Positions 1-8,467 are shown, counted from the first letter of the stretch. The stretch: DNA of 64,000 nt from Actinobacillus sp. (GCA_020026155.1 JAHHQX010000007.1:40467-104466); one strand, 5' to 3'. A program made the numbers and translations. The notes: generated by a model from the sequence alone, not told the origin.

Positions 1-546
1 AAAATTACGTGTCATTTTGAGATAAAGTGCATTTTGAAAATCGACGAGGTTTTCCTTTTTATCGGAAATTTTATGAAGTTGTTTGATAAATTCTGGTGAG
101 ATTTGAAAATTATAGTGTATGCCGCTGACCATTTGTTTTTTCTTACCATAAATATCAACAAGATGTTCACGATAGGCTACATCAGCAGGATTATCTAATT
201 TAGCGACTTGAATTTGGCTCTCATCTGGTAAGAGCGGTGGCATACTAAATGGGAAAATATATTCATCTTCAGGTAAAGTGCGCAATACAATCTGATGAAT
301 CGCGGAAAGCCAGCGCATAGTATCATGGACCGTTTTATTTGGAGGCGTGATAAGCTCTAACTGGCTTTCTGCAAAATCCGTTTGGATATAGGGGTGAAAC
401 CGACGATTACCAAAAATATGTGGATGAGATGTTGTTGCCAATTCACCATTTTGCCATATTCGGGCACTTTCTTTTTCAAGTCCATAAGATCCTTGTTGGA
501 AAAGCAATTCTAATTGGTGTTGCTTAATGGCTGACTGAATATTCAT
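1..546 (-). CDS. gshF: GshF, bifunctional glutamate-cysteine ligase/glutathione synthetase (N-terminal part, cut by window edge)
   Basis: The minus strand is open from the ATG at 546 to the window edge and gives the first 182 residues. The translation has the glutamate-cysteine ligase signature GLEKESARI near residue 22, then FGNRWFHPYIQTDFAESQLE and MVSGIHYNF, all typical of the gamma-glutamylcysteine synthetase half of the fused GshF enzyme found in Pasteurellaceae and some Gram-positives. GshF makes glutathione from Glu, Cys and Gly in the cytoplasm. The ATP-grasp glutathione synthetase half would lie beyond the window, so the fusion itself is inferred from the N-terminal sequence type. 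It starts 26 bp after the fdx stop on the same strand, so it may be read from the isc operon; that would tie glutathione supply to Fe-S assembly. Confidence 0.85.
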   Translation of the reverse strand, partial: MNIQSAIKQHQLELLFQQGSYGLEKESARIWQNGELATTSHPHIFGNRRFHPYIQTDFAESQLELITPPNKTVHDTMRWLSAIHQIVLRTLPEDEYIFPFSMPPLLPDESQIQVAKLDNPADVAYREHLVDIYGKKKQMVSGIHYNFQISPEFIKQLHKISDKKENLVDFQNALYLKMTRNF

Positions 547-572
547 CGGTATTCTCCCCTCAGTGGATTATC

Positions 573-911
573 TTATAATTCTTCCTTGGCGTGATTTAAC
601 GTATACTTTGGAATTTCAATGGTTAAATTTTCTTTCCCAACACGGCATTGGCAGCTTAATCGACTGTTCATCGTAACACCCCATGCTTTGTCTAACATAT
701 CGTCTTCTTGTTCACTGCTTTCATTTAAGCTATCAAAACCTTCTTCTACAATAACATGGCAAGTCGTGCAAGCACCTACCCCGCCACAAGCATGATCAAT
801 ATCTACACCTGCTTCTAATGCACTCTCCAATAAATTTGCACCTTCGGGTACTTCAACTTCCATCCCTTCAGGACAAATATCTTCGTGCGGTAAAAAAATA
901 ACTTTTGGCAT
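573..911 (-). CDS. fdx: [2Fe-2S] ferredoxin of the ISC system
   Basis: A 112-residue adrenodoxin-type ferredoxin. The four cluster ligands are visible as Cys42, Cys48 and Cys51 (CGGVGACTTC) and Cys87 (RLSCQC). In ISC systems this protein supplies electrons for cluster assembly on IscU. It lies 12 bp downstream of hscA on the same strand, the usual last step of hscBA-fdx. In many gammaproteobacteria iscX follows; here no iscX-like reading frame fits the 26 bp before gshF. Confidence 0.95.
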   Translation of the reverse strand: MPKVIFLPHEDICPEGMEVEVPEGANLLESALEAGVDIDHACGGVGACTTCHVIVEEGFDSLNESSEQEDDMLDKAWGVTMNSRLSCQCRVGKENLTIEIPKYTLNHAKEEL

Positions 912-923
912 AATTTTTCCCTC

Positions 924-2777
924 TTATTCCTCTAAATTATCAACGCTTTGTCCTGTCAAAACAGCTCGGACAGACTGATCCATACGTTTTGCGGCAAAAT
1001 GTTGTGTCGCTTTATCTAACGCTTGGATACCTTCTTTAAGTTCAAGCATTGTGCCAACTGGCAATAAATCTTCTAAAACTTTCATCGCGTGCGCAATTTG
1101 AGCAAGCTCTGTTTCATCCAGTAGTTTTGCATCCTGTTTAAGAGCCGCGTTGACAGTTTCTAACGCACGTTTAGCTTCTACGCGTTGTTCAGCTAACTGA
1201 CGTGCTTCAATGTCTTCTTTGGCGTGTTCTAACGAGCTTTTTAGCATTTGTGCAATTTCTTCATCCGTCAAACCATAAGAAGGTTTAACTTGAATACTTG
1301 ATTGAACACCTGTCGATTTTTCCATAGCGGTAACACTAAGCAGACCATCGGCATCAACTTGATAAGTCACACGAATTTGGGCAGCCCCTGCCACCATTGG
1401 TGGAATACCTTTTAAGCTAAAACGCGCAAGTGAGCGACAATCTTCAACCAATTCACGTTCACCTTGAACAACATGGACGCTCATACCAGTTTGTCCATCT
1501 TTAAATGTCGTAAAATCTTGTGCGCGTGCAACTGGAATTGTGGTATTACGTGGAATAATTTTTTCCACTAAGCCACCCATTGTTTCAATACCTAAGGATA
1601 AAGGAATCACGTCCAGTAATAACATTTCACTATCTGGCTTGTTCCCAGCTAAGATATCTGCTTGAATAGCCGCCCCTAACGCGACCACTTTATCTGGATC
1701 AATACTGGTTAACGGTTGGCGATTGAAAAATTCTCCCACTTGTGAGCGCACAAACGGTACACGAGTTGAACCACCTACCATGACAACATTTTTCACATCT
1801 TCAATCGTTAATTTTGCATCTTTTAATGCGCGGCGACACGCCAACAATGAGCGTTTTACCAGAGGTTCTATCAGACTATCAAAATCATGTCGTGAAATTT
1901 CACCCGTCCAGTTTCCGTAACCAAACGTTACCGTATTTTGATCACTTAACGCGACTTTTAAGCTTGTAGCAAGCTCTAGTAATTCACGCTGTTCTTTTAA
2001 GTCTTTCGGTTGGTGATGCGATTTTTCTACAATCCAGTTTGCTAAGAGATGATCGAAATCGTCTCCGCCTAATGCAGTGTCACCACCTGTCGCCAAGACT
2101 TCAAAGATACCTTTGCTTAAACGTAAAATTGATATATCGAATGTACCACCACCGAGATCGTAGACGGCAATAATCCCTTCTTCTTGGCTATCTAAGCCAT
2201 ACGCAATCGCAGCCGCTGTGGGCTCATTTAAAAGGCGTAAAACGTGTAATCCCGCTAATTTTGCCGCATCTTTTGTACTTTGACGTTGAGCATCATCAAA
2301 ATAAGCCGGAACCGTAATGACCGCACCTGTTAATTCCCCACCTAGACGAGCTTCACCAAGTGTTTTTAATTTTTTTAGAATTTCGGCAGAAACTTCAATA
2401 GGGGTTTTTGTACCTTGTGCAGTTTCCATCATCGGTAAACCATTTGCACTCGCAACAAACGCATAAGGAAGTTTTGGATAACGGTTTTGGATATCCTCTA
2501 AGCTACGCCCTATTAAACGTTTTGCTGAAATAATGGTATTTTTAGGATCATGAGAAGCCAATTCAAGAGCTTCATATCCAATTGTTGTGGTTTCCGGTGC
2601 AAAATGTACCACGGAAGGCGTTAAAGGACGTTCTTGCTCGTCCAATAATATTTCTGGGCTACCGTTTCTTACCGTAGCCAATAAAGAATTCGTTGTACCA
2701 AGATCAATACCCACCGCTAATTTTTGTTCATGCGGTGCAGCCATTTGCCCTGGTTCGGCAATTTGTAGAAGTGCCAT
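924..2777 (-). CDS. hscA: HscA, Hsp70-class chaperone for IscU
   Basis: 617 residues, full length for HscA. The ATPase domain begins with the Hsp70 phosphate-binding motif GIDLGTTNS near residue 23 and contains DLGGGTFDIS and VGGSTRVP; the substrate-binding domain and helical lid follow from about residue 390. HscA with HscB binds the LPPVK loop of IscU and drives cluster release to acceptor proteins. Its place between hscB (37 bp upstream) and fdx fits the ISC operon and separates it from the general chaperone DnaK. Confidence 0.96.
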   Translation of the reverse strand: MALLQIAEPGQMAAPHEQKLAVGIDLGTTNSLLATVRNGSPEILLDEQERPLTPSVVHFAPETTTIGYEALELASHDPKNTIISAKRLIGRSLEDIQNRYPKLPYAFVASANGLPMMETAQGTKTPIEVSAEILKKLKTLGEARLGGELTGAVITVPAYFDDAQRQSTKDAAKLAGLHVLRLLNEPTAAAIAYGLDSQEEGIIAVYDLGGGTFDISILRLSKGIFEVLATGGDTALGGDDFDHLLANWIVEKSHHQPKDLKEQRELLELATSLKVALSDQNTVTFGYGNWTGEISRHDFDSLIEPLVKRSLLACRRALKDAKLTIEDVKNVVMVGGSTRVPFVRSQVGEFFNRQPLTSIDPDKVVALGAAIQADILAGNKPDSEMLLLDVIPLSLGIETMGGLVEKIIPRNTTIPVARAQDFTTFKDGQTGMSVHVVQGERELVEDCRSLARFSLKGIPPMVAGAAQIRVTYQVDADGLLSVTAMEKSTGVQSSIQVKPSYGLTDEEIAQMLKSSLEHAKEDIEARQLAEQRVEAKRALETVNAALKQDAKLLDETELAQIAHAMKVLEDLLPVGTMLELKEGIQALDKATQHFAAKRMDQSVRAVLTGQSVDNLEE

Positions 2778-2814
2778 AAATAATCTCTATAACTTACTAT
2801 TAATAAATGGAAAA

Positions 2815-3333
2815 TTAAAAATCAGAAAGCTTATCGTCCACGCGTTCAATTTCTACAAATAATTTTTGGATGAATCGAAGACGATCAGTTTGTTGTTTAG
2901 CTTGAGTCCAATTTTTCTCATCTAGGGAACTTACAAGACCAGTTAATACATCTTGTTTAACTTCATTAACCTGTTTCGTAATCGCATCTAATAAGTCAAG
3001 ATCTTGCTTCTCTTCAATATCAGCGAGTTCCTCGCGCCATTGCATTTGTTGCATAAGAAATTCAAGATCGTGATTTGTTTCGGATGCGATTAAACTATCA
3101 CCTGCATTTAATGCAATAATACATTCTGCACGCAATACGGGATCCGTCAGTTGTTGCCATGCATCGTTAACTTGTGCTGACTTTTGAATAGCTAATCGTT
3201 GTTCTTGAGATGAACTTTGCGCAAAATTATCAGGATGAAGTTGTTTTTGAAGCTGTAAGTAACGGCTCTTTAACAAGGTTTCGTCAATTTGATAATCCAC
3301 TGGTAAATCAAAAAGAGTAAATGGGTTATTCAT
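2815..3333 (-). CDS. hscB: HscB, J-type co-chaperone
   Basis: 172 residues with an N-terminal J domain containing the HPD triad at residues 33-35 and a C-terminal helical domain that in the family binds IscU. It stimulates the HscA ATPase and delivers IscU to it. The length matches E. coli HscB (171). The gap to iscA upstream is 65 bp and holds one copy of the dispersed ACGCCCC element. Confidence 0.95.
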   Translation of the reverse strand: MNNPFTLFDLPVDYQIDETLLKSRYLQLQKQLHPDNFAQSSSQEQRLAIQKSAQVNDAWQQLTDPVLRAECIIALNAGDSLIASETNHDLEFLMQQMQWREELADIEEKQDLDLLDAITKQVNEVKQDVLTGLVSSLDEKNWTQAKQQTDRLRFIQKLFVEIERVDDKLSDF

Positions 3334-3365
3334 TGTCTTGCTCCTATCTGAATAATCTTACGCAT

Positions 3366-3394
3366 TGTATAAAATTTTTCGAATTTTGGGGCGT
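3366..3394 (-). repeat. Dispersed ACGCCCC element, copy 1
   Basis: Between iscA and hscB. Read on the minus strand it starts ACGCCCCAAAATTCG at 3394 and continues into an A/T tract ending TTTATAC. It has the same core and A/T-tract spacing as nine other copies in the window, and is oriented with the isc operon. No strong hairpin forms here, so this copy is not obviously a terminator. Confidence 0.6.
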
Positions 3395-3398
3395 AAAA

Positions 3399-3722
3399 TT
3401 AAACATTAAAGCTTTCGCCACACCCGCATTCATCTTTAACATTCGGGTTGGTAAATTTAAAGCCTTCATTTAGCCCTTCTTTTACAAAGTCTAATTGTGT
3501 GCCATCTAAATAAACAAGACTTTTTTCATCGACAATGACTTTCACACCATCTTGTTCAAAAACACGATCATCTGCATTAATTTCATCTACAAATTCAAGC
3601 ACGTAAGCCATACCTGAACAACCAGATGTTTTGATACCAAGACGCACACCTTCACCTTTACCGCGTTTTTCTAGGAAGGTTTTAACACGCTCTACTGCGC
3701 TTTGAGATAAGGTTACCGCCAT
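3399..3722 (-). CDS. iscA: IscA, A-type Fe-S carrier
   Basis: 107 residues, the standard length. The three conserved cysteines of A-type carriers are Cys35 (SGCSG), Cys99 and Cys101 (ECGCGESF). The protein carries iron or [Fe-S] clusters to apo-proteins after assembly on IscU. It is the fourth gene of the isc operon; the 73 bp before it contain a hairpin (3767-3785) that may reduce read-through from iscU. Confidence 0.96.
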   Translation of the reverse strand: MAVTLSQSAVERVKTFLEKRGKGEGVRLGIKTSGCSGMAYVLEFVDEINADDRVFEQDGVKVIVDEKSLVYLDGTQLDFVKEGLNEGFKFTNPNVKDECGCGESFNV

Positions 3723-3766
3723 ACGTTTCCCCGTCGTTTTATCGGTTTATTAAAATAAAAAGGAAA

Positions 3767-3785
3767 AGTGTGGCGTCCCCACACT
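3767..3785 (-). terminator. Hairpin between iscU and iscA (possible attenuator)
   Basis: A 7-bp stem (AGTGTGG paired with its complement, 5-nt loop) follows the iscU stop on the transcribed strand and is itself followed by a T-rich stretch. It could end part of the transcripts and so make iscRSU more abundant than iscA-hscBA-fdx. The T run is interrupted, so termination would be partial at most. Confidence 0.4.
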
Positions 3786-3795
3786 CTTCACCCTA

Positions 3796-4182
3796 TTATG
3801 CTTTTGCTTTTTTTGCTTTATAGTCCGCAACAGCTGCTTTAATTGCATCTTCAGCTAAGATAGAACAGTGAATTTTTACTGGTGGTAATTCAAGTTCTTC
3901 CGCAATATCACTATTTTTAATAGCCTGTGCTTCGTCTAATGATTTGCCTTTTACCCATTCTGTCACTAATGAGCTAGAGGCGATCGCAGATCCGCAACCA
4001 TAAGTTTTAAATTTTGCATCTTCAATAATGCCTTCATCATTCACTTTAATTTGAAGTTGCATTACATCACCACATGCAGGTGCACCCACCATACCGCTTC
4101 CTACATTTTGATCTTTTTTGTCAAAAGAACCTACGTTACGTGGATTCTCATAATGATCAATCACTTTATCACTATATGCCAT
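3796..4182 (-). CDS. iscU: IscU, Fe-S cluster scaffold
   Basis: 128 residues with the three scaffold cysteines Cys37 (APACGD), Cys63 (YGCGSA) and Cys106 (KIHCS), the Asp39 that tunes cluster release, and the LPPVK motif recognised by HscA just before the last cysteine. Clusters are built here from sulphur delivered by IscS and released by HscA/HscB. It starts 24 bp after iscS. Confidence 0.97.
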   Translation of the reverse strand: MAYSDKVIDHYENPRNVGSFDKKDQNVGSGMVGAPACGDVMQLQIKVNDEGIIEDAKFKTYGCGSAIASSSLVTEWVKGKSLDEAQAIKNSDIAEELELPPVKIHCSILAEDAIKAAVADYKAKKAKA

Positions 4183-4206
4183 TTTTCTTTCCTCTACTTT
4201 CCAAAA

Positions 4207-5421
4207 TTAATGAGCAGTCCACTCAATGGTATTTAAATCAATGCCTTCTTTATACATATCCCAGAGTGGAGATAATTCACGTAATTTTGCTACGGCATTT
4301 TTCACAAGGTTAATTGTATAATCAATTTCTTCTTCAGTGGTGAAGCGACCTACGGTAAAACGAATAGAACTATGTGCTAATTCATCGTTTAAGCCTAAAG
4401 CGCGTAGTACATATGATGGCTCAAGGCTTGCTGATGTACATGCAGAACCTGAAGAAACAGCAATATCACGTAATGCCATCATTAAGCTTTCGCCTTCAAC
4501 GTAGTTGAAACTGATGTTTAAGTTAGTATCAACACGATGTTCCATTGAACCATTTACATAAGTTTCTTCGATATCTTTTAAACCATTGTATAAACGATCG
4601 CGAAGTGCTTTTAAGCGAGGCATTTCTGTCGCCATTTCTTTATGGCAAATTTCGTAAGCTTCACCCATCCCCACAATTTGGTGAACTGGTAAGGTACCAG
4701 AACGCATACCACGTTCATGACCACCACCATGGATAATCGCTTCTAAACGCACACGTGGTTTACGGCGTACATAAAGTGCTCCAATCCCTTTTGGTCCATA
4801 AAGTTTATGGCTAGACATAGACATTAAGTCAACTTTTAATTTTTTCAAATCAATGTCTACTTTACCCACTGATTGCGTCGCATCTACATGGAAAATAATG
4901 TTACGTGCACGGCACATTTCACCAATTTTTTCAATATCTTGAATTACACCAATTTCATTGTTTACATGCATAATAGACACGAGGATAGTGTCATCACGCA
5001 TAGCAGCTTCAAGCTCTGCCAAGTCAACTAGACCATCGGCTTTTGGAGCCAAATAAGTCACTTCAAAACCTTCACGTTCAAGCTGGCGACATGTATCTAA
5101 TACCGCTTTGTGTTCTGTTTTGCAGGTAATAATATGTTTACCTTTCGTTTTGTAGAAATGTGCAGCGCCTTTAATCGCCAAGTTGTCTGATTCTGTTGCA
5201 CCAGAAGTAAAAACGATTTCTCGACTGTCCGCACCGATGAGATCAGCAATCTGGTTACGTGCTACATCCACTGCTTCTTCTGCTTGCCAACCAAAACGGT
5301 GGGAACGACTTGCAGGGTTACCGAAAGTCCCCTCTTTAGTCATAAACTTCATCATTTTTTCTGCTACACGTTGATCCACTGGACAAGTGGCCGCATAGTC
5401 TAGATAAATAGGTAATTCCAT
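4207..5421 (-). CDS. iscS: IscS, cysteine desulfurase
   Basis: A PLP enzyme that turns cysteine into alanine and hands the persulphide sulphur to IscU, to TusA for tRNA thiolation, and to other acceptors. I chose the ATG at 5421 (404 residues, same as E. coli) over an in-frame GTG four codons upstream, because MELPIYLDYAAT aligns with family N-termini. The PLP lysine is in SSHKLYGPKG and the catalytic loop cysteine in SSGSACTSAS. One small oddity is YAATCPVD near the N-terminus, where most homologues have a Thr in place of the Cys. tusA, a known partner, lies elsewhere in this window. Confidence 0.96.
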   Translation of the reverse strand: MELPIYLDYAATCPVDQRVAEKMMKFMTKEGTFGNPASRSHRFGWQAEEAVDVARNQIADLIGADSREIVFTSGATESDNLAIKGAAHFYKTKGKHIITCKTEHKAVLDTCRQLEREGFEVTYLAPKADGLVDLAELEAAMRDDTILVSIMHVNNEIGVIQDIEKIGEMCRARNIIFHVDATQSVGKVDIDLKKLKVDLMSMSSHKLYGPKGIGALYVRRKPRVRLEAIIHGGGHERGMRSGTLPVHQIVGMGEAYEICHKEMATEMPRLKALRDRLYNGLKDIEETYVNGSMEHRVDTNLNISFNYVEGESLMMALRDIAVSSGSACTSASLEPSYVLRALGLNDELAHSSIRFTVGRFTTEEEIDYTINLVKNAVAKLRELSPLWDMYKEGIDLNTIEWTAH

Positions 5422-5451
5422 TCTTTTTCTCACTCTAAATTATGTAATATT

Positions 5452-5883
5452 TTATTTTTCTTTGCGTTGTCGCTGTTTTTGAGTATGTTGTTTGACGAGG
5501 CTTGCTAGCGTAATGTCATATAAAAACTCTTCGATTCTGCCACTCAATTCTTCCCAGAGTGCATGAGTTAAACATTGAATACCGCCTTTACAATTACCAT
5601 GTCCCAAACATTTTGTTGCCTGAATATTTTCATTAACTGCATTAATAATCATGCCAACGGAAATTTCTTCTGGTGGTAAATTTAACTTATAACCACCACC
5701 TGGTCCGCGTACACTTGTCACGATCCCGTGTTTGCGTAATTTAGAAAACAACTGTTCTAAGTAGGAAAGAGAGATTTGTTGTCTTTCTGAAATCTCAGCC
5801 AAACTTACTGCTTGCTGTTGATTATGTAGTGCAATATCTAAAGTCGCGGTTACGGCATAGCGACCTTTGGATGTTAATTTCAT
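5452..5883 (-). CDS. iscR: IscR, Fe-S responsive repressor of the isc operon
   Basis: 143 residues of the Rrf2 family: N-terminal winged helix-turn-helix (roughly residues 1-65), then the [2Fe-2S] ligands Cys92, Cys98, Cys104 and His107 in CLGHGNCKGGIQCLTH. The clustered form represses its own operon; the apo form activates suf-type genes in E. coli. It is the first gene of the operon, 30 bp before iscS, and a good type 1 IscR site overlaps its promoter at 5936-5960. Confidence 0.96.
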   Translation of the reverse strand: MKLTSKGRYAVTATLDIALHNQQQAVSLAEISERQQISLSYLEQLFSKLRKHGIVTSVRGPGGGYKLNLPPEEISVGMIINAVNENIQATKCLGHGNCKGGIQCLTHALWEELSGRIEEFLYDITLASLVKQHTQKQRQRKEK

Positions 5884-5928
5884 TCTAAAAATCCTTTGTT
5901 ATCTTTTTGCCGAATTTACTGCTTATAT

Positions 5929-5960
5929 ATGATACATTCCTGACTAAAATAGTCAACTTT
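5929..5960 (-). promoter_or_regulatory. isc operon promoter with type 1 IscR operator
   Basis: On the minus strand, -35 TTGACT (5956-5951) and -10 TATCAT (5934-5929) are 16 bp apart. The 25 bp from 5960 to 5936 fit the type 1 IscR consensus (ATASYYGACTRWWWYAGTCRRSTAT) with two mismatches; the GACT and AGTC arms are intact. The site overlaps the -35 and spacer, the geometry expected for repression by holo-IscR. Confidence 0.85.
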
Positions 5961-5963
5961 ATC

Positions 5964-6701
5964 CTAATCCTTTAAATTCTTCTGAACAATACTCAACATT
6001 CCACAGAGTAAATTAAGTTCCGTCTTATCTAAATCAGCACGTTGATATAAATGTTGTAATTTTTGCATTACACCATCATTCTTAATGAACCCTAACTCAC
6101 GATACAAAGCTTCTGTTTGTTGAAAGAAATAAGCTAGATCAGCTGCCTTCGGATAAATGCGAGCCTCTTTATCACCTTTTTCCTGTAACTGATAATGACC
6201 TGTCTGATTCAGCCACGCTTGACGTAATTCATAACAAGCCAGTTGAACAGCCATAGCTAAATTAAGCGAACCATATTCAGGATTTGTCGGCACATAAAGA
6301 TGGTAACGACATTTCAAAAGCTCTTCATTTGTCAAACCTACACGTTCACGTCCAAAAACAATCGCTACTTTCGCATTGGGATGATGATGTAAATACGACA
6401 TTACGACGTCACTGCACCCTTTGGGATCAATGAGCGTATTTTGTAAATGTCGTAAGCGTGCGCTAGTGCCAATCACGAGATCGCAATCGGCGATAGCTTC
6501 ATCAAAACTAGGAAAAATCTTTACCTGTTTTAATACATCTTCTGCACCTGCTGAAAGGGCTATTGCCTGATCGTCAATCTCGCATTTTGGCGCGACTAAT
6601 CTTACCTTCGTCAGTCCCATTGTTTTCATTGCACGAGCACTGGAACCAATATTGCCACTATGCGATGTTTCTACTAAAACGATTCGTATTTGGTTTAACA
6701 T
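5964..6701 (-). CDS. trmJ: TrmJ, tRNA (Cm32/Um32) 2'-O-methyltransferase
   Basis: 245 residues of the SPOUT class. Motif 1 (VLVETSHSGNIGSSARAMK) and the knot motifs AIVFGRERVGLTNEE and NPEYGSLNLAMAVQL, which bind S-adenosylmethionine, are plain. TrmJ methylates the ribose of position 32 in several tRNAs. It lies directly upstream of iscR on the same strand, the same order as E. coli trmJ-iscR, and its stop codon is next to the iscR promoter. Confidence 0.93.
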   Translation of the reverse strand: MLNQIRIVLVETSHSGNIGSSARAMKTMGLTKVRLVAPKCEIDDQAIALSAGAEDVLKQVKIFPSFDEAIADCDLVIGTSARLRHLQNTLIDPKGCSDVVMSYLHHHPNAKVAIVFGRERVGLTNEELLKCRYHLYVPTNPEYGSLNLAMAVQLACYELRQAWLNQTGHYQLQEKGDKEARIYPKAADLAYFFQQTEALYRELGFIKNDGVMQKLQHLYQRADLDKTELNLLCGMLSIVQKNLKD

Positions 6702-6886
6702 ATTTACTACCTAAGTTAGATAGTGGAATTCTACCACAATATCCATAAAAAAAGGTCAAGATTTTATAATACTTTCTATAAAAATTAATCGGTTTTTCTC
6801 AACCATTTCCCTCGGATTTCTTATTCTTTTGTAATTTCTTTTGCGTTATCATACGGATAGTTTTTAGCACAAAGAAGGAAAATAAA

Positions 6887-7576
6887 ATGACAATTAAAAT
6901 CCATAACCCAAAAGAAATTGCTCAATTTATCGATCACACTGCTTTAACTGCAGATAAAACTGAACAGGACATTATTAAACTTTGCGAGGAAGCAAAAGAG
7001 CACCATTTTTGGTCAGTCTGTATCAACTCTGGCTATATTCCTCTCGCAAAAAAAGAACTTGCGGGTTCTGATGTAAAAATTTGTACTGTCGTTGGTTTCC
7101 CTCTTGGTGCAAACTTACCATCAGTAAAAGCATTTGAAGCTAAAGCAGCCATTGAAGCAGGCGCTGACGAAGTTGATATGGTAATTAATGTTGGTTTAAT
7201 TAAATCTCATCAATGGGATGCAGTACGCGATGATATTCATACTGTTCTTGAAGCTTGCGGACGCAAAACTTTAAAAGTTATTTTGGAAACTTGTCTTCTC
7301 ACTAAAGAAGAAATTGTTCACGCATGTGAAATTTGTAAAGGTCTTGGAGTAGGTTTCGTTAAAACATCAACAGGCTTTAATAAAGGTGGGGCGACCGTTG
7401 AAGATATCGCATTAATGCGCAAAACTGTTGGCGAAAATGTTGGCGTAAAAGCATCTGGCGGTATTCGTGATACTCAAACTGCAATGGCAATGATTGAAGC
7501 AGGTGCAAATCGTATTGGTGCTAGCGCAGGAATTGCTATTATTAGCGGTCAAATTGCGGAAGGCAACGGCTACTAA
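6887..7576 (+). CDS. deoC: DeoC, deoxyribose-phosphate aldolase
   Basis: 229 residues of the short bacterial DeoC class. It cleaves 2-deoxyribose 5-phosphate to glyceraldehyde 3-phosphate and acetaldehyde in deoxynucleoside catabolism. The Schiff-base lysine is Lys159 in GFVKTSTGF, and the barrel motifs VVGFPLGA and DEVDMVIN are present. It stands alone, without deoA, deoB or deoD, and is followed by a long-loop terminator and two EIIB-like genes. A good ribosome site (AAGAAGGAAAA) precedes the ATG. Confidence 0.95.
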   Translation: MTIKIHNPKEIAQFIDHTALTADKTEQDIIKLCEEAKEHHFWSVCINSGYIPLAKKELAGSDVKICTVVGFPLGANLPSVKAFEAKAAIEAGADEVDMVINVGLIKSHQWDAVRDDIHTVLEACGRKTLKVILETCLLTKEEIVHACEICKGLGVGFVKTSTGFNKGGATVEDIALMRKTVGENVGVKASGGIRDTQTAMAMIEAGANRIGASAGIAIISGQIAEGNGY

Positions 7577-7582
7577 TCTTCT

Positions 7583-7636
7583 AATACCTCACATGGAATT
7601 GTGTATATTTTTCTTTCCCGTGTGAGGTATTTTCTG
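7583..7636 (+). terminator. Terminator after deoC
   Basis: A 14-bp near-perfect stem (AATACCTCACATGG with its complement at 7618-7631), loop of about 21 nt, then TTTTC. It likely separates deoC from the two small genes downstream, though the loop is long for an intrinsic terminator. Confidence 0.6.
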
Positions 7637-7678
7637 CTAAGATTCTAAGAACTTTTAGCCAATATCAAGAGGTTTTTT

Positions 7679-7966
7679 ATGATTAAAACTGTTTATTTTG
7701 TACCAGCTGCTTATTTCGGAAATGTCAAAGAATTCCAATTAATGGAACGTCTTACTCGCTTATTTGAAGATCACGGACTTATCGTTGTTCATAATGTAGA
7801 AGAAGCACAACTCATTATCGCTTTTGGAGATACCCTTACACCTAATGACGCTTACAAAGGGAAAAAAGTATATCTTGCGGATGAAGAAACTGCATTCAAC
7901 GATTCTAAAGCCGTTTTAGAAAAAGCATTAAAAGATTGCAAACCTTACGAAGATTACCTTAAGTAA
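7679..7966 (+). CDS. Small cytosolic protein, possibly EIIB-fold
   Basis: 95 residues, not recognised with confidence. No signal peptide or membrane segment. The order of elements (short N-terminal strand TVYFVPAAYF, helix, strand LIVVHN, then EAQLIIAFGD, KGKKVYLAD and a helical tail with AVLEKALKD) parallels the fructose-type PTS EIIB fold of the next gene, so it may be a very divergent relative. It lacks a cysteine at the phosphorylation loop; its only cysteine is near the C-terminus. The next gene's ATG begins 21 bp downstream, so the two are probably translated from one message. Function unknown. Confidence 0.6.
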   Translation: MIKTVYFVPAAYFGNVKEFQLMERLTRLFEDHGLIVVHNVEEAQLIIAFGDTLTPNDAYKGKKVYLADEETAFNDSKAVLEKALKDCKPYEDYLK

Positions 7967-7987
7967 GATCCATTGTGGAAATCATCA

Positions 7988-8467
7988 ATGAAAAAGAATA
8001 TTGTTGCTATCACCTCTGCTCCTCATAGCGAGACGCAAACTTTTTTATCTGCAAAAGCAATTGCGGATTATGCAAAAGAACAAAATTGGCAGGTTAAAGT
8101 AGAAATGCATGGAAATCATAAAGATGACCATGATGATCCTCATATTATGCCACTTTCGCCTACGGATATTGAACAGGCAGATGTCGTTATTGTGGCAACT
8201 GATCACGATATTGATTTAAGTAAATTTAAAGGTAAACCCGTTTATCGCACGTCTACCCTAGCGACAATTAAACATACTGCACAAGAATGTATGCATGCAT
8301 TTGAAAAAGCAGAAATTTATACTGGGGAACGCAATAACGATTTAGTAAAAGAAGCGATTGAAGAAACTCACATGGGGAAATGTGCCGTGAAAAAAGGTGC
8401 ACATCGTATCTCTTTATCTATTATTATCATTCTTATCGTTTTACTAATTATTTACGCATTTTTATAA
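7988..8467 (+). CDS. Membrane-anchored EIIB(Fru)-like protein lacking the catalytic cysteine
   Basis: 159 residues from the ATG at 7988, preferred to an in-frame TTG at 7973 because MKKNIVAIT matches how EIIB domains begin. Residues 1-110 read like a fructose-family PTS EIIB domain: IVAITSAPHSETQTF, SAKAIADYAKEQNWQVKVE, DIEQADVVIVATDHDIDLSKF and KGKPVYRTST. True EIIB domains have a phosphorylated Cys in the first loop (VTACPTG); here the position is Ser/Ala (ITSAPHS). A hydrophobic C-terminal segment (about residues 139-159) could anchor it in the membrane. There is no EIIA or EIIC nearby. It is probably not a phosphotransferase; a sensory or regulatory role is a guess. Confidence 0.65.
   Translation: MKKNIVAITSAPHSETQTFLSAKAIADYAKEQNWQVKVEMHGNHKDDHDDPHIMPLSPTDIEQADVVIVATDHDIDLSKFKGKPVYRTSTLATIKHTAQECMHAFEKAEIYTGERNNDLVKEAIEETHMGKCAVKKGAHRISLSIIIILIVLLIIYAFL

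Noticed and set aside
5183..5374. Plus-strand open frames opposite iscS, hscA, tamB, atp and other genes
   Set aside because: They lie antisense to clearly conserved genes and have no ribosome sites or family features.
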